Origin: Globisporangium splendens
Taxonomy: Eukaryota; Oomycota; Peronosporomycetes; Pythiales; Pythiaceae
Assembly: GCA_006386115.1 (NCBI GenBank)
Contig: VFIW01000178.1
Coordinates: 1 to 64,000, forward strand
Length of the DNA stretch: 64,000 nt
Reading direction: 5' to 3'
Positions 1-10,444 of the stretch are shown here, piece by piece. The notes under the pieces were generated by a model. That model saw only the letters and a program-made list of their open reading frames with translations. It searched no databases and was not told where the DNA came from. Positions within the stretch are counted from its first letter, which is position 1; each line of letters begins with the position of its first letter. The position numbers and the translations under genes were made by a program.

Positions 1-484
1 TTGCGACGTCATTCTCTTCCTTTGTCCGATAAATCGAGACGTCTGCCGAGGGATTTCGCTCCAACTCGTGCAGTTCGGGGCCACCGCTCCCGTAACGCAG
101 CTCCTCATACTCGACCCACTCGTCGATGGAGTCGCGCCTCACGGTGAAGCCTTCCTCTTCCTCCCCTTCCTCGGGTGAGTACTCTTGGTAGTCGACTGCC
201 GTATCGTCATCGGCGTCGCTTGCCCTGCTCATCGGCTTGATGACAGGGAGATCACCAAACTGCAGCTCACTGACACCGTCGGGAGCAGTCTTCGATTGAG
301 TCGACTCGTCGTCGCTCATGCTCACGTCTTCCGTGGCAGACGTGACCGCAGCGGCAGCGCGTTGTTTTGCGCTTGCCGCCTCGCGCTTCTCAGCGCCGAC
401 CTTCTGCAGTCTTTGAACGAGTCCTTCTGCAGGACCGCTCGCGCTTCGGGCGATCTTTTCGCGCACCGATTTGTTCGTCGCCAT
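1..484 (-). CDS. Antisense ORF of family-A gypsy element A3 (partial, runs off left edge)
   Basis: This is the N-terminal part of the same antisense ORF found complete at 2260-3795 and 14155-15690. The ATG is at 484 on the minus strand and the frame stays open to the window edge. It belongs to a third family-A copy whose sense strand is plus and whose pol lies outside the window. Compared with the other two copies, I count by eye about seven synonymous and five replacement changes in this frame, for example Leu to Val near residue 30 and Ala to Val near residue 80. Stretches upstream of the ATG (about 550-587) are much more divergent than the ORF itself. Function is unknown; see the full copies for domains. 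Confidence 0.55.
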   Translation of the reverse strand, partial: MATNKSVREKIARSASGPAEGLVQRLQKVGAEKREAASAKQRAAAAVTSATEDVSMSDDESTQSKTAPDGVSELQFGDLPVIKPMSRASDADDDTAVDYQEYSPEEGEEEEGFTVRRDSIDEWVEYEELRYGSGGPELHELERNPSADVSIYRTKEENDVA

Positions 485-649
485 CACGTGTGCGTTCACA
501 CTTGTGATATTACGATGCTTTTCGGAGAGATTTGCACGCGCGTTCGCAGTGCCTCTCCCGAAGAATACCGAGCATGATATCGTATGTCGAAGGGTGACCA
601 CCACTCTTTCGAAACCACTCCCGTGTTTCGCACTTTAGGTGGGGGGTGG

Positions 650-1197
650 TGTAACGGGGTCACACGCTAAGTTGCACCGCAGCAACTTAGCTCAATCTGT
701 TGGCATTGGACTAAGTCCGCATGCAACTAAAGTTTCCGTACTTAGCTACGAGAAATACCAAAGCAGCCGATCCATTAGGTTCGCCGCACTTACTCGAACC
801 ACAAAGGTAGCCAAGCTACTCTGATTAGAGGCCGGTCACAGACACGACTCTCATAGGCTAAAACTGTATGCTTTTAGACCAATTGAATAACACGGCAATT
901 CAGAGCCATTCACTTATGTCCACATTGAAATAAGCGGAGGTTCACTATGCTAGATAGTGAACTAAAGATAACTCAGGGTATCCTGCAAAGGGCAACCCCC
1001 AACAAATAAACAGTTCCATTTTTACCTCTGACTAAGCCTTTAGTTATTGACGGTTACTCTATAGAGATCTATAGGTAACTGATCGTTGCACTGCAGGAAG
1101 CAGGCAACAGCTCTTGGAACAGAGTCCTTGAGAGAAGTCGTGCACACGCTTCCTCACACACGTACCGTGCTGCGTAACTCGGAAGTGTCCGGTTACA
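650..1197 (+). repeat. 3' LTR of family-A element A3
   Basis: The 548-bp LTR begins TGTAACGGGG and ends CCGGTTACA (TG...CA). A polypurine tract, GGTGGGGGGTGG, lies immediately before it at about 638-649, which makes it the 3' LTR of a plus-sense element. Near-identical copies lie in inverse orientation at 1484-2094, 9661-10208, 13442-13989 and 21682-22229. Confidence 0.9.
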
Positions 1198-1483
1198 GTT
1201 TACGTCCAAGTTCTGGCGTGCACTGTTCGGACTTCTGGACACCAAGTTGGCCATGTCAACAGCGGCACATCCTGAAACGGATGGTCAAACTGAACGAGTG
1301 AATCGTGTCCTTGAAGACGTGTTGCGCAGTTATGCGACGTCTTTCAAAGAGTGGAGTGAGTTTCTCCCTCTTGCCGAGTTTGCGTTGAACAACTCCACGC
1401 ATGTCTCGACAGGTCACTCTCCATTTTATGTGAACTATGGCATTCATCCTCGAGTGCCTGCTTCCATAATGGGTGAGGTCTCT
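1198..1483 (+). pseudogene. Integrase fragment of a family-D gypsy element, wedged between two family-A LTRs
   Basis: The 286 bp match 28239-28524 of element D almost base for base. They encode the end of the integrase catalytic core, including the HPETDGQTERVNRVLED stretch with the catalytic Glu. Both ends are cut by LTRs pointing away from each other. It is therefore a remnant of a family-D copy that received two family-A insertions in opposite orientation. Not functional. Confidence 0.85.
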
Positions 1484-2094
1484 TGTAACCGGACACTTCC
1501 GAGTTACGCAGCACGGTACGTGTGTGAGGAAGCGTGTGCACGACTTCTCTCAAGGACTCTGTTCCAAGAGCTGTTGCCTGCTTCCTGCAGTGCAACGATC
1601 GGTTACCTATAGATCTCTATAGAGTAACCGTCAATAACTAAAGACTTAGTCAGAGGTAAAAATGGAACTGTTTATTTGTTGGGGGCCCTTAGATCCCTGA
1701 GTAACCGTCAATAACTAAAGACTTAGTCAGAGGTAAAAATGGAACTGTTTACCCTTTGCAGGATACCCTGAGTTATCTTTAGTTCACTATCTAGCATAGT
1801 GAACCTCCGCTTATTTCAATGTGGACATAAGTGAATGGCTCTGAATTGCCGTGTTATTCAATTGGTCTAAAAGCATATAGTTTTAGCCTATGAGAGTCGT
1901 GTCTGTGACCGGCCTCTAATCAGAGCAGCTTGGCTACCTTTGTGGTTCGAGTAAGTGCGGCGAACCTAATGGATCGGCTGCTTTGGTGTTTCTCGTAGCT
2001 AAGTACGGAAACTTTAGTTGCATGCGGACTTAGTCCAATGCCAACAGATTGAGCTAAGTTGCTGCGGTGCAACTTAGCGTGTGACCCCGTTACA
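1484..2094 (-). repeat. 3' LTR of A1, with an internal partial duplication
   Basis: Same family-A LTR, here 611 bp instead of 548. A segment of roughly 52 bp beginning AGTAACCGTCAATAACTAAA occurs twice, at about 1620-1672 and 1699-1750. The junction reads GGGGGCCCTTAGATCCCTG where other copies have GGGGGTTGCCCTTTGC. The duplication is private to this copy. Confidence 0.88.
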
Positions 2095-2259
2095 CCACCC
2101 CCCACCTAAAGTGCGAAACACGGGAGTGGTTTCGAAAGAGTGGTGGCCACGCTACGACGCACGAAGTCGTGGTCAGAATTCTTCGGGAGAGGCACTGCGA
2201 ACACGCGTGCAAATCTCTCCGAAAAGCATCGCAACATCACAAGTGTGAACGCACACGTG

Positions 2260-3795
2260 ATGGCGACGAACAAATCGGTGCGCGAAAAGATCGCCCGAAG
2301 CGCGAGCGGTCCTGCAGAAGGACTCGTTCAAAGACTGCAGAAGCTCGGCGCTGAGAAGCGCGAGGCGGCAAGCGCAAAACAACGCGCTGCCGCTGCGGTC
2401 ACGTCTGCCACGGAAGACGTGAGCATGAGCGACGACGAGTCGACTCAATCGAAGACTGCTCCTGACGGTGTCAGTGAGCTGCAATTTGGCGATCTCCCTG
2501 CCATCAAGCCGATGAGCAGGGCAAGCGACGCCTATGACGACACGGCAGTCGACTACCAAGAGTACTCACCCGAGGAAGGGGAGGAAGAGGAAGGCATCAC
2601 CGTGAGGCGCGACTCCATCGACGAGTGGGTCGAGTATGAGGAGCTGCGTTACGGGAGCGGTAGCCCCGAACTGCACGAGTTGGAGCGAAATCCCTCGGCA
2701 GACGTCTCGATTTATCGGACGGAGGAAGAGAATGACGTCGCAAAGACTGTCAATGAAAGGGAGAAGGAGGAGGTCATCATTACCAACAATGAGACCGGAT
2801 TGGAACCACCACCAAAAGGTTCCGTCCATTTTTCGCTTCCCGTTATGCCGCCGCCAAAGGAATGGCCGACAGCGAAAACCCCGGCAAATTTACTTGCACG
2901 GGCGCGGGTTCCACTCGAGAGGTATGATTCCGAGTTCGCACGATGGCGCGAAGCCGATCTGCGAGGACGTGATGGGGCACTGCGCGTGCACCCGATCCCG
3001 GTTATCCTTTACGAAGGTGAGACCGAGGATCAATACGAAACCGCGTTCTTGGCATCAAGAACCGGTGTGAAACGCTTTGGGGCTGCGCGTACATTGGCCA
3101 CCGATCCTGGGGCACAACGTAGCCAGCGCATGCAATTCGCTGTGCAGCGCGTACAAAAGTACCGCGAAGCAACAAAGAGTGATGACCGTGCTCGCACGAG
3201 TCTCGGTATTAACAAGCGACAGATGGACGAGTCTCACTCGCCATCAACGCACGCTCAAAAGCGGCGACCATGTCGGGAACGTCTTCGAGGAGGCGCTCAG
3301 CAGGCTCCCATGAGCTCTGCGACAAATCGTACCCACGCCACTTCACAAGGTAGTGGGTGTTCCCCTTGCGCCGCTGCACACGCAGCAGGCGCTCGACATG
3401 GTAGTGGCGCTGTCCCTGCTTATCAATCAGCGGGACCGGTGGCGCCCTACCGCGCTTCAGCATCGGTGGTTGCACCTGATGCGATGGTTCAGATGGTTCA
3501 CGCGAACGCATCGTCTTTGGGGGCGCTACAGCAAGACGTCCGTGCCCTTCGCCAGCAATATCTGGACGAGACCTCGCTGTTAAAGCAGAGGGTGACGGCG
3601 CTTGAGACGGAGCTGAAGGAAGCTCGTCAGATGCTGGAGGAGTACCATGTCCGCGGAAAGAACTTCCACGCGAGGTACGCTCCGCGAGTGAAGACGCTTT
3701 GGGAGAGGCACAACGCGCTCGTGTCTCGATGGGCGGCGTCTGAGCCCCCTGATGAGACCGACGTGCTCCCGCACTGGGATAAGAATCCGCAGTAG
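2260..3795 (+). CDS. Antisense coiled-coil ORF of family-A element (copy A1)
   Basis: The 511-codon ORF runs opposite to gag-pol. It starts at an ATG about 165 bp inside the 3' LTR, and the frame is open back to 2140 without an upstream ATG. Its last 587 bp overlap the 3' end of pol antisense. From N to C it shows a basic/Ala-rich segment, an acidic Glu-rich stretch (near residues 110-130), a mixed central segment of about 180 residues, a low-complexity Ala/Ser/His-rich part lying opposite the pol chromodomain, and a predicted C-terminal coiled coil (about residues 415-490) lying opposite the disordered pol linker. The ORF has the same length in A2. I recognise no known domain. A positional analogue is the antisense extra ORF reported in some plant Ty3/Gypsy elements. 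Real expression is an inference. Confidence 0.6.
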   Translation: MATNKSVREKIARSASGPAEGLVQRLQKLGAEKREAASAKQRAAAAVTSATEDVSMSDDESTQSKTAPDGVSELQFGDLPAIKPMSRASDAYDDTAVDYQEYSPEEGEEEEGITVRRDSIDEWVEYEELRYGSGSPELHELERNPSADVSIYRTEEENDVAKTVNEREKEEVIITNNETGLEPPPKGSVHFSLPVMPPPKEWPTAKTPANLLARARVPLERYDSEFARWREADLRGRDGALRVHPIPVILYEGETEDQYETAFLASRTGVKRFGAARTLATDPGAQRSQRMQFAVQRVQKYREATKSDDRARTSLGINKRQMDESHSPSTHAQKRRPCRERLRGGAQQAPMSSATNRTHATSQGSGCSPCAAAHAAGARHGSGAVPAYQSAGPVAPYRASASVVAPDAMVQMVHANASSLGALQQDVRALRQQYLDETSLLKQRVTALETELKEARQMLEEYHVRGKNFHARYAPRVKTLWERHNALVSRWAASEPPDETDVLPHWDKNPQ

Positions 3796-6700
3796 CGTCA
3801 TGGTAGCGTTTCAGCAAACCCACGTAGAACACGGGGTGCGTTGCCATTCGCGTTGGGAGATCGAGCTTGTAATTCAAGTCTCCAATCTTCTCCACAACAG
3901 TGTACGGCCCGATGAATCGTGGCAACAACTTACTCCCGCTGGGGAGCGTTGTGACTGCATCGTTTGGTAGGTTTTTAATGCTCAATAGCACTTTATCACC
4001 CACACAAAACGTTTGTTTGTTCTTTCTACCCGATTTATCGGCGTAGAGCTTCTGCTTGTCTTGCGCAGTAGCTAGTTGGTCGCGTACGCGACGCAACAAT
4101 GCTGCGCGCTCATCGACAAATTGCCGCGCTGCCGCGACGGCTTTGTCTTGCTTTTTCGTTGCTCTCGCAGCGCGTGCTGCAGAGAGATCTATTTCTGCGC
4201 CGGTGGGTGACACCGCGCGCTCTCCCTTTCGTGGCTAACGCTCGCACGAGCAGTCGCCTGATTCTGTCTGAGACTGGCTATTTTTGGCATGAGTACCGTA
4301 ACTCGGTACCGTGGGAGATCGATCTATAGGGACACGAGTACCGTAACTCAGTACCGTGGGAGATCGATCTATAGGGACACGAGTACCGTAACTCGGTACC
4401 GTGGAAGATCGATCTATAGGGACACGAGTACCGTAACTCAGTACCGTGTCGATCTTTACTCTCCAAATGTGGAACGCGTGCCGTCCGGTAAGACCGTGAC
4501 AGATTCGAAGTGCAACCGCACAGGCGGCGCATCGCGCGCGTCCACGTGAGCGGTTAACGCCACGTCTGGTGACGGAGGTCGCGCACTCGCATCGAGCGCA
4601 GCGAGTTGCCCTCCCACCGCAGAATATTCGACGCCCTCAAACAGAGTGGCGGGTACGCGCGGGTGCCGCAGCGAGTTAAAATAGAACGGAGTCACGGCCG
4701 TAGAGGCGTGATCGCTGCTATTTATAGCAAACTCGGCGTACGGCAGCCAGCGGCTCCAGTCGCGGGGATGATCGACAGCGATGCTGCGAAGAATATCCTC
4801 GACGACACGGTTTACGCGCTCGGTTTGCCCGTCTGTCTCGGGATGATCGGCAGTGGACATCGCCAGATCTGTGCCGAGCAGGCGGAAGAGTTCGCGCCAA
4901 AAGGCAGCGGTGAAACGCGGGTCCCGGTCTGATACAATAGACTCGGGCAAGCCGTGATAGCGGAACACGTGCTCTAAAAATAGGCATGCCGTCTCTTGGG
5001 CAGTGACATGCTTGCGCACAGGCGCAACATGCACCATTTTGCTCAGTCGGTCGACGAACACGACGACGCCTGTGTTGCGCGCCTTGTCTTCCGGGAAACC
5101 GAAGACGAAATCCATGCTGACCGACTTCCAGCAATCTTGCGGAATCGGCAGCGGATGCAGCGGCGCTTTGTTCTTGCCCGCAGGCTTCACGCGCTGGCAC
5201 TGTTCGCATGAACGTACATAATTGGCCACCCATTTGTACTGGTGTGGCCACCAAAACACATTGGACACTTGCAAGAAGGTCTTTTCACGCCCCAGATGCC
5301 CACTCGCTGGCGCATCGTGAAACTCATGAAGGATCGAAAGTTTCAGATCCTGGTCATGCGGTACATACACACGCGGGTAATCGAAGTTGGACAGTTGATG
5401 CCACAATAACCCGTCGTGATAACTAAACCGAGCAAGCTTTGACTCGAGTTTGGCAGGCAATGACTCTTTCGACGAGCCGTCAAAGTGAGCAATCAACAAG
5501 CGACATTCATCGTCCTTTGGATAAAGCGACTGAATATTGTCCTTGAGCTTTGTTTGCACTCGACTGATGCTCAGATGCATGAGATCAGGAGCGCGCTCCG
5601 AACACAGAGCGTCGGCGCTGTTGTCAACGCTCGACTCGTAATCTGGACGGCGCGAAAGCGCGTCCGCCAGAACATTTTCCTTTTCCGGCTTGTATTCGAC
5701 CCGAAAGTTGAACTCGGAGAAGAATGCAAGCCATCGCGCCATTCGCTGCGACAGATGGGGAGAATTAATCGCGGTCCGCAAGGACGCGTGATCCGTGTAC
5801 ACAACAAACGGTGTCGCACCCAAAAGGTGGACCCTGAACTTCAAGAGAGCGTACTTGATCGCAAGCAGCTCCTTGTCGTGCACAGGATAATTCTTTTCAG
5901 CTGCCTTAAGCAGTCTGCTTTGGTATGACACGACGCGCTCATGGCCGTCATCATCCTTCTGCATCAGCGCACAGCCGATTGCAAAATCGCTGGCATCGCA
6001 CACGACACTGAAAGCTTTCGTGTGGTCCGGCAACGCCAGGACAGGAGCGCGAACAAGCGACTCCTTCACGTCAATGAATGCATTCATGACATCGCTGGTC
6101 CAGTCCCATTCGACATCCTTTTTCAAGAGATGCGTGAGTGGACGGACTCTCGCCGCATAGTTGTGGCTGTACTTGTGCAAATAGTTTGCCAAGCCAAGCC
6201 ACTTGCGCAAATCCTTGACGTTCTTTGGGATCGGCCAGTCGGCGATCGCCTTGATCTTCTCTGGGTCCGCGCGGACTCCAGCTTTGCCAACATAGCACCC
6301 CAGGATCGGAATCTCTGAGGCGCCAAAGATGCACTTCTTCAGGTTGCAATACAGACTGTTGTCTCGTAAGCACTGCAACACTGAGCGCAAATGTCTCTTG
6401 TGCACGTCAACGGCTGAGATCTCCTTCGGCACGACTGTGCACGATGTCATCGAAGTAGCTCGGTGCGTACGCACGATGAGGACGCAGAAGATGCGTTACC
6501 AGACGATTGAACGTCGCTGGTGCATTCTTCAGACCTTGCGGCATAACGAGCCACTCCCACAGCATTCCGCTGGGTGTGCTTACTGCCGTCAAGGGAACGT
6601 CACTCTCTCGCATGAGGATCTGATAGAACCCATCCATCAGATCCAATGCTGAGAACACAGTTGAGCCGCCCATGGAGTCGATCAAGACATCCTTTCTTGG

Positions 6701-8443
6701 GATCGGTGTTTGTGCTGGAATGGTGGCGGCGTTCAGCTTGTTGAAAGCGTGAACAATGCGCCAGCCACCAGTCGCTTTCCGCACACAAAACGTGGGTGAG
6801 CTATGTGGAGACTTGCTTTCTCTCACATGACCGGCGAGGGCTCGTTTCGCGAAGAACTCGTCGATAGCCTCAACCTGCTCGCGGGGCAGCGGCCATTGTC
6901 TGGTCACGCAATATTTGCTCCCAGGCTCGAGGTCGATCTCGTGCCGTACGCCACGGTCAACGGGCAGGGCACTTGGCACTTTGTCGGGAAACACATCTTT
7001 GAACTCCCACAACAAGTCAAAGTATGGACTGCCTTTCACGGCGTCCCAGTCCTGAGCAGCAAACCGCCTCTGTTTGTCTGACTCCAAAACACTCTCATCC
7101 GCAGTGGACGAGGTGCACAGTTCGCTACGCGTAAACGCGGTAGGAACGACGATCTCGCGGATCTGATCACGCTCTAGCTCCGTAAGAAAGAGCTCGAAGC
7201 TCATTTCTTCGAGGGATACGATCGCCTCAACGGTACTCGGCAGCCCATGGAGCGCCGCAAATTCAGCGAAGAACACTTCGTCTGATGCGTTTGCTTCCGG
7301 ACTGCGCTTTGCGCGTCTGAGTGCCACGTCAACGTGAGCGCGATCTATCGACGGATCCGAGATCCTGTCAAAGGCGCGCAGCGAAGCTGCAGCTGCGTCG
7401 AGAGATGGGGCAATCGTGTGCGAGGCGGCCGTTTCCTCAGCAACAGATGCCAATGCACTGTCTCTCTTGCGAGCTGACAACTTGCGTCGCCCTCGTCGGT
7501 TGATGCGAACACGCGACCTCGCGGTTCTGAGCTCCAGTACTGCACCGTCAGGGTGGTACGAGCTGGCTGACGCGTGTACACCTGTACTGTCGCTGTCACT
7601 TGCGGGGGCTGGCTCAGATGCTCTGGAGCCGCACACTTGCGCACCAGTGTCCACGTCTGGACTTTCTGGCGCTTCCGCACAAACTGGGCTACCTGCCACA
7701 GTGTATCGCTTCGCTGGGCTACCTGCCTCAGCGCATCTTCTTGCTGGGCTCTCTGCCGCAGCGTGTGTGTTTGAAGCGGGGCTACCTGCCGCCGCGTGTC
7801 TTCCAGCCGGGCTCCCTGCCGCAGCGTGTGCGCTTGAAGCGGGGCTACCTGCCGCCGCGTGTCTTCCAGCTGGGCTCCCTGCCGCAGCGTGTTTAATGCT
7901 CACATCCATAGCGTGGAAATATTCCCGCAATCTTCGCTCTTCATCAGAGGAAGGGGTGGAGCTCCCGATTGTGCGTGCTCGCCAATCGATCCAAGGCTGA
8001 TGTTTCGCCAGCCAAGGCATTCCTAGGATGAGGTCGTACTTCGACCCCATCGCTAGTACTACGAATGTTTCTTTGCAGACAAAGTCGCAAAATCTGAAAG
8101 AGAGTTCAACTCGAACTCCTTCAGTGTGTACTGTCGACCCATCGGCCAGACGTACGATCATCTTCTCGCGCTTGCCAGTGTGGACAAGTCGCTCATACGC
8201 TTGCAGACTCTGTTTCAGAGCTGACTTAGAGACGAAGTTCTGTGACGCACCGCAGTCAACAAGAACCGTCATTTTCTTCTCATAGCCCTTCACATCGGCG
8301 CTATATACCAACATCTCACTCGGAGCCTTGTTGCCAAGAGCTCCTGGGACTAAGCTTCCCATCTGCACGACTCTAGTAGTCGGCGATGCCGAAGCTATAG
8401 AGTCCGTCTCAGTAGAGCGTCCCGCTTCTACTGAGACGTTCCG
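3209..8443 (-). pseudogene. pol: pol of A1: protease-RT-RNase H-integrase-chromodomain, two frame breaks
   Basis: Compared with the intact A2 pol, the reading frame is split in three (8443-6407, 6474-4456, 4213-3209). Break 1 is in reverse transcriptase: a 2-bp deletion near 6415 plus a 3-bp deletion that removes Phe from the FDDIF active-site region. Break 2 is at the end of the 45-bp minisatellite near 4450, where a 5-nt length difference creates a TAA. The protease motif DCGA, integrase HPETDGQTER and chromodomain residues (YLVKWRGYDLSQSSWEP) are all still visible. A 9-bp length difference in integrase (HPLPIPQD versus LPIPQD) is in frame. This copy cannot make a full Pol. Confidence 0.88.
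4291..4449. repeat. 45-bp minisatellite in pol linker, 3 full units plus partial (A1)
   Basis: Units start at 4291, 4336, 4381 and 4426 (partial). Each begins GAGTACCGTAACTCRGTACC and, read on the minus strand, encodes the 15-residue repeat TVLSYGTRVPIDRSS/P. A2 has six full units plus a partial one at the same place, so copy number varies between sister elements. Confidence 0.92.
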
Positions 8444-8449
8444 TTTCCC
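8405..8449 (-). promoter_or_regulatory. -1 ribosomal frameshift signal between gag and pol (A1)
   Basis: The slippery heptamer G GGA AAC (8443-8449, minus strand) sits in the gag frame. A 4-nt spacer and a perfect 12-bp hairpin follow (CGTCTCAGTAGA / TCTACTGAGACG, 10-nt loop, 8405-8438). The gag TAG lies inside the stem and pol is open in the -1 frame. Same as in A2. Confidence 0.8.
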
Positions 8450-9588
8450 TTTCTTGCCGCAGCGGATCTGCCACCTCGATGAGCGTGGTTACCGCGCGGC
8501 GGTTGGTAGTCTCTCGCCTGATTTCCAGTGCGAGGAGCGGACTGCCTTGGAGCGGGACACTTCGACTGATAGTGTCCTCGCTTGCCACAATTGAAGCAGA
8601 CCACTTCGGCGCTGCTAAGATCCATTGGCATCGGGCCATGGAAGCGCTGTCCGTTCGTGACTGCTCGGTGGCTGGTATGCGCACCATTGTGGCGGCCAGC
8701 GTTCCAATCAGGTCGACTGACTCTGAATGATTGCTGCTCAACGAGCGCAATGCGGATCGCATCTTCCATCGTGGCCGGCAAGCGTCGGTACAGCTCCTGA
8801 CGCGCTGGTCCACTGTTGAGGCCGTTGAGAAACGCAGGCACTTTCACAGACTCAGGCAAAGGGCTGATCGTGATCGCCGCGCATAGACTTCTCATCTCCT
8901 GGATGTATCGTTCCAGCGAGAGCTTCCCTTGTCTCAAGGAGAAGAAACGACCTTGCAACAGCACTTCGTTGTTCGGAGGCTGATACATGGCGGTGATTTT
9001 CGCACGGAAAATATCCCACGTGTCGAACGCACACTCATCGGCGAGCAACGTCGAGAATGCCCATTCCGACGCTCGACCGCGCAGGTTCGAGATGGCGAAA
9101 GACACCATCTGCTCGTTGCTGTCGATGAGCTGAGCCTTGGCGCAACGCTCCACGGCGAGTAGCCAGTGGATGAGCTTGTCGCCATCCGCACCATCGAATT
9201 TCGGAGCGTCAATCTTGACAGCTCTTGGGCGGGGAGTTTGGGACGTGGGTGTCTGAGGCGCAGCAGCCGCACTCGACAAAGACGTGGCTGCACCAGCAAC
9301 CACAGATACCACTCGCTCGAGCGCTTCACGCGACTCAGCAGCTGAGCGCAGCATCTCTGCGGTCAAGCTTGCGGTGGCTTGCATTTGTGCTTGCGCACTT
9401 CGCTCTCCTTCGAGGCGCTGAGCGTTCGAGAAGTTCTCGAACTGCTCGAGTCGAAAGATTTGCTGCTCCGGCGACGCCGAGAGCAACTCTAGCGCGACTT
9501 GGTCGCCTAGCGCTTGTGCCATTCGGGTCAGCACACTCCGGTGTTCAGCCGAGAGGTGCGGGAACTGCGCAGGGTCAATTGACGCCAT
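8428..9588 (-). CDS. gag: Gag of family-A element A1 (386 aa)
   Basis: Structural capsid/nucleocapsid polyprotein of a Ty3/Gypsy element, which would assemble virus-like particles around the element RNA. It begins MASIDPAQFPHLSAEHRSV with the ATG about 73 bp downstream of the 5' LTR. A central retrotransposon-gag capsid region runs from about residue 130 to 290 and includes the WAFSTLLADECAFDTWDIF stretch. A CCHC zinc knuckle, CFNCGKRGHYQSKC, is near residue 335, followed by a basic tail. The frame is intact and nearly identical to A2 gag (a few substitutions, e.g. ELL versus DVL near residue 35). The stop sits in the frameshift hairpin. Confidence 0.92.
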   Translation of the reverse strand: MASIDPAQFPHLSAEHRSVLTRMAQALGDQVALELLSASPEQQIFRLEQFENFSNAQRLEGERSAQAQMQATASLTAEMLRSAAESREALERVVSVVAGAATSLSSAAAAPQTPTSQTPRPRAVKIDAPKFDGADGDKLIHWLLAVERCAKAQLIDSNEQMVSFAISNLRGRASEWAFSTLLADECAFDTWDIFRAKITAMYQPPNNEVLLQGRFFSLRQGKLSLERYIQEMRSLCAAITISPLPESVKVPAFLNGLNSGPARQELYRRLPATMEDAIRIALVEQQSFRVSRPDWNAGRHNGAHTSHRAVTNGQRFHGPMPMDLSSAEVVCFNCGKRGHYQSKCPAPRQSAPRTGNQARDYQPPRGNHAHRGGRSAAARKGNGTSQ

Positions 9589-9660
9589 GATGAATCCTTG
9601 AGGAAGCGATTCAGGCAGTCACCTCTGCCGGGTCGTAGATTGACTACGAGTGCTACCAGT

Positions 9661-10208
9661 TGTAACCGGACACTTCCGAGTTACGCAGCACGGTACGTGT
9701 GTGAGGAAGCGTGTGCACGACTTCTCTCAAGGACTCTGTTCCAAGAGCTGTTGCCTGCTTCCTGCAGTGCAACGATCGGTTACCTATAGATCTCTATAGA
9801 GTAACCGTCAATAACTAAAGACTTAGTCAGAGGTAAAAATGGAACTGTTTATTTGTTGGGGGTTGCCCTTTGCAGGATACCCTGAGTTATCTTTAGTTCA
9901 CTATCTAGCATAGTGAACCTCCGCTTATTTCAATGTGGACATAAGTGAATGGCTCTGAATTGCCGTGTTATTCAATTGGTCTAAAAGCATATAGTTTTAG
10001 CCTATGAGAGTCGTGTCTGTGACCGACCTCTAATCAGAGTAGCTTGGCTACCTTTGTGGTTCGAGTAAGTGCGGCGAACCTAATGGATCGGCTGCTTTGG
10101 TATTTCTCGTAGCTAAGTACGGAAACTTTAGTTGCATGCGGACTTAGTCCAATGCCAACAGATTGAGCTAAGTTGCTGCGGTGCAACTTAGCGTGTGACC
10201 CCGTTACA
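9661..10208 (-). repeat. 5' LTR of A1
   Basis: 548 bp, TG...CA ends on the minus strand. Immediately inside it, at 9647-9658, is the primer-binding site TGGTAGCACTCG, two nt after the LTR end. The right flank is a TGTAATGG-type LTR. Confidence 0.9.
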
Positions 10209-10444
10209 ACGTGTCTAGAGTACTGTTGTGCGTAATCACGCCGAATCTCAATGATTGCGAGCGACCAACACTCAACTCAGACACGGATTGCTCTGACGTC
10301 AGACGATGACGTCACAAGTGCATGTGGGGATCACTATTATGTGTTTCACCCAATACCTTCGCACCCACAATGCACTTCCACAAGGTGGTGTGTGACACAC
10401 ACAAAGAGCCACCTTGCATGTAATGGCAGCCTTAGCCCATTACA
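10209..10444 (-). repeat. Fragment of a TGTAATGG-type (family D/E) LTR
   Basis: Matches the first ~232 bp of the E LTR at 55083-55314 in reverse complement. It starts TGTAATGGGCTAAGG at 10444 and is cut at 10209 by the A1 LTR. It carries two TGACGTCA palindromes (10294-10301, 10307-10314). It also truncates C1 pol, whose last codons run into it. Confidence 0.88.

Larger units (their letters stand above)
1484..10208 (-). mobile_element. Family-A Ty3/Gypsy chromovirus copy A1 (defective)
   Basis: In minus-strand order: 5' LTR (9661-10208), primer-binding site (9647-9658, TGGTAGCACTCG), gag, -1 frameshift signal, pol, antisense ORF, polypurine tract (2095-2107) and 3' LTR (1484-2094). The left flank is family-D integrase and the right flank is a TGTAATGG-type LTR. 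The 5-bp flanks (TCTCT and ACGTG) do not match, so the two ends come from different insertion sites. Ectopic recombination or an assembly join is likely. The pol frame is broken twice, and A2 serves as the intact reference. Confidence 0.9.

Noticed and set aside
1920..2105. 61-codon ORFs within family-A LTRs
   Set aside because: They span LTR ends and the polypurine tract, have no coding pattern and recur only because the LTR recurs.
7416..8000. 194-codon plus-strand ORF (also 19437-20021)
   Set aside because: It mirrors the AAAGSPA repeats of pol and is Leu/Ala repeat only; there is no independent extent.
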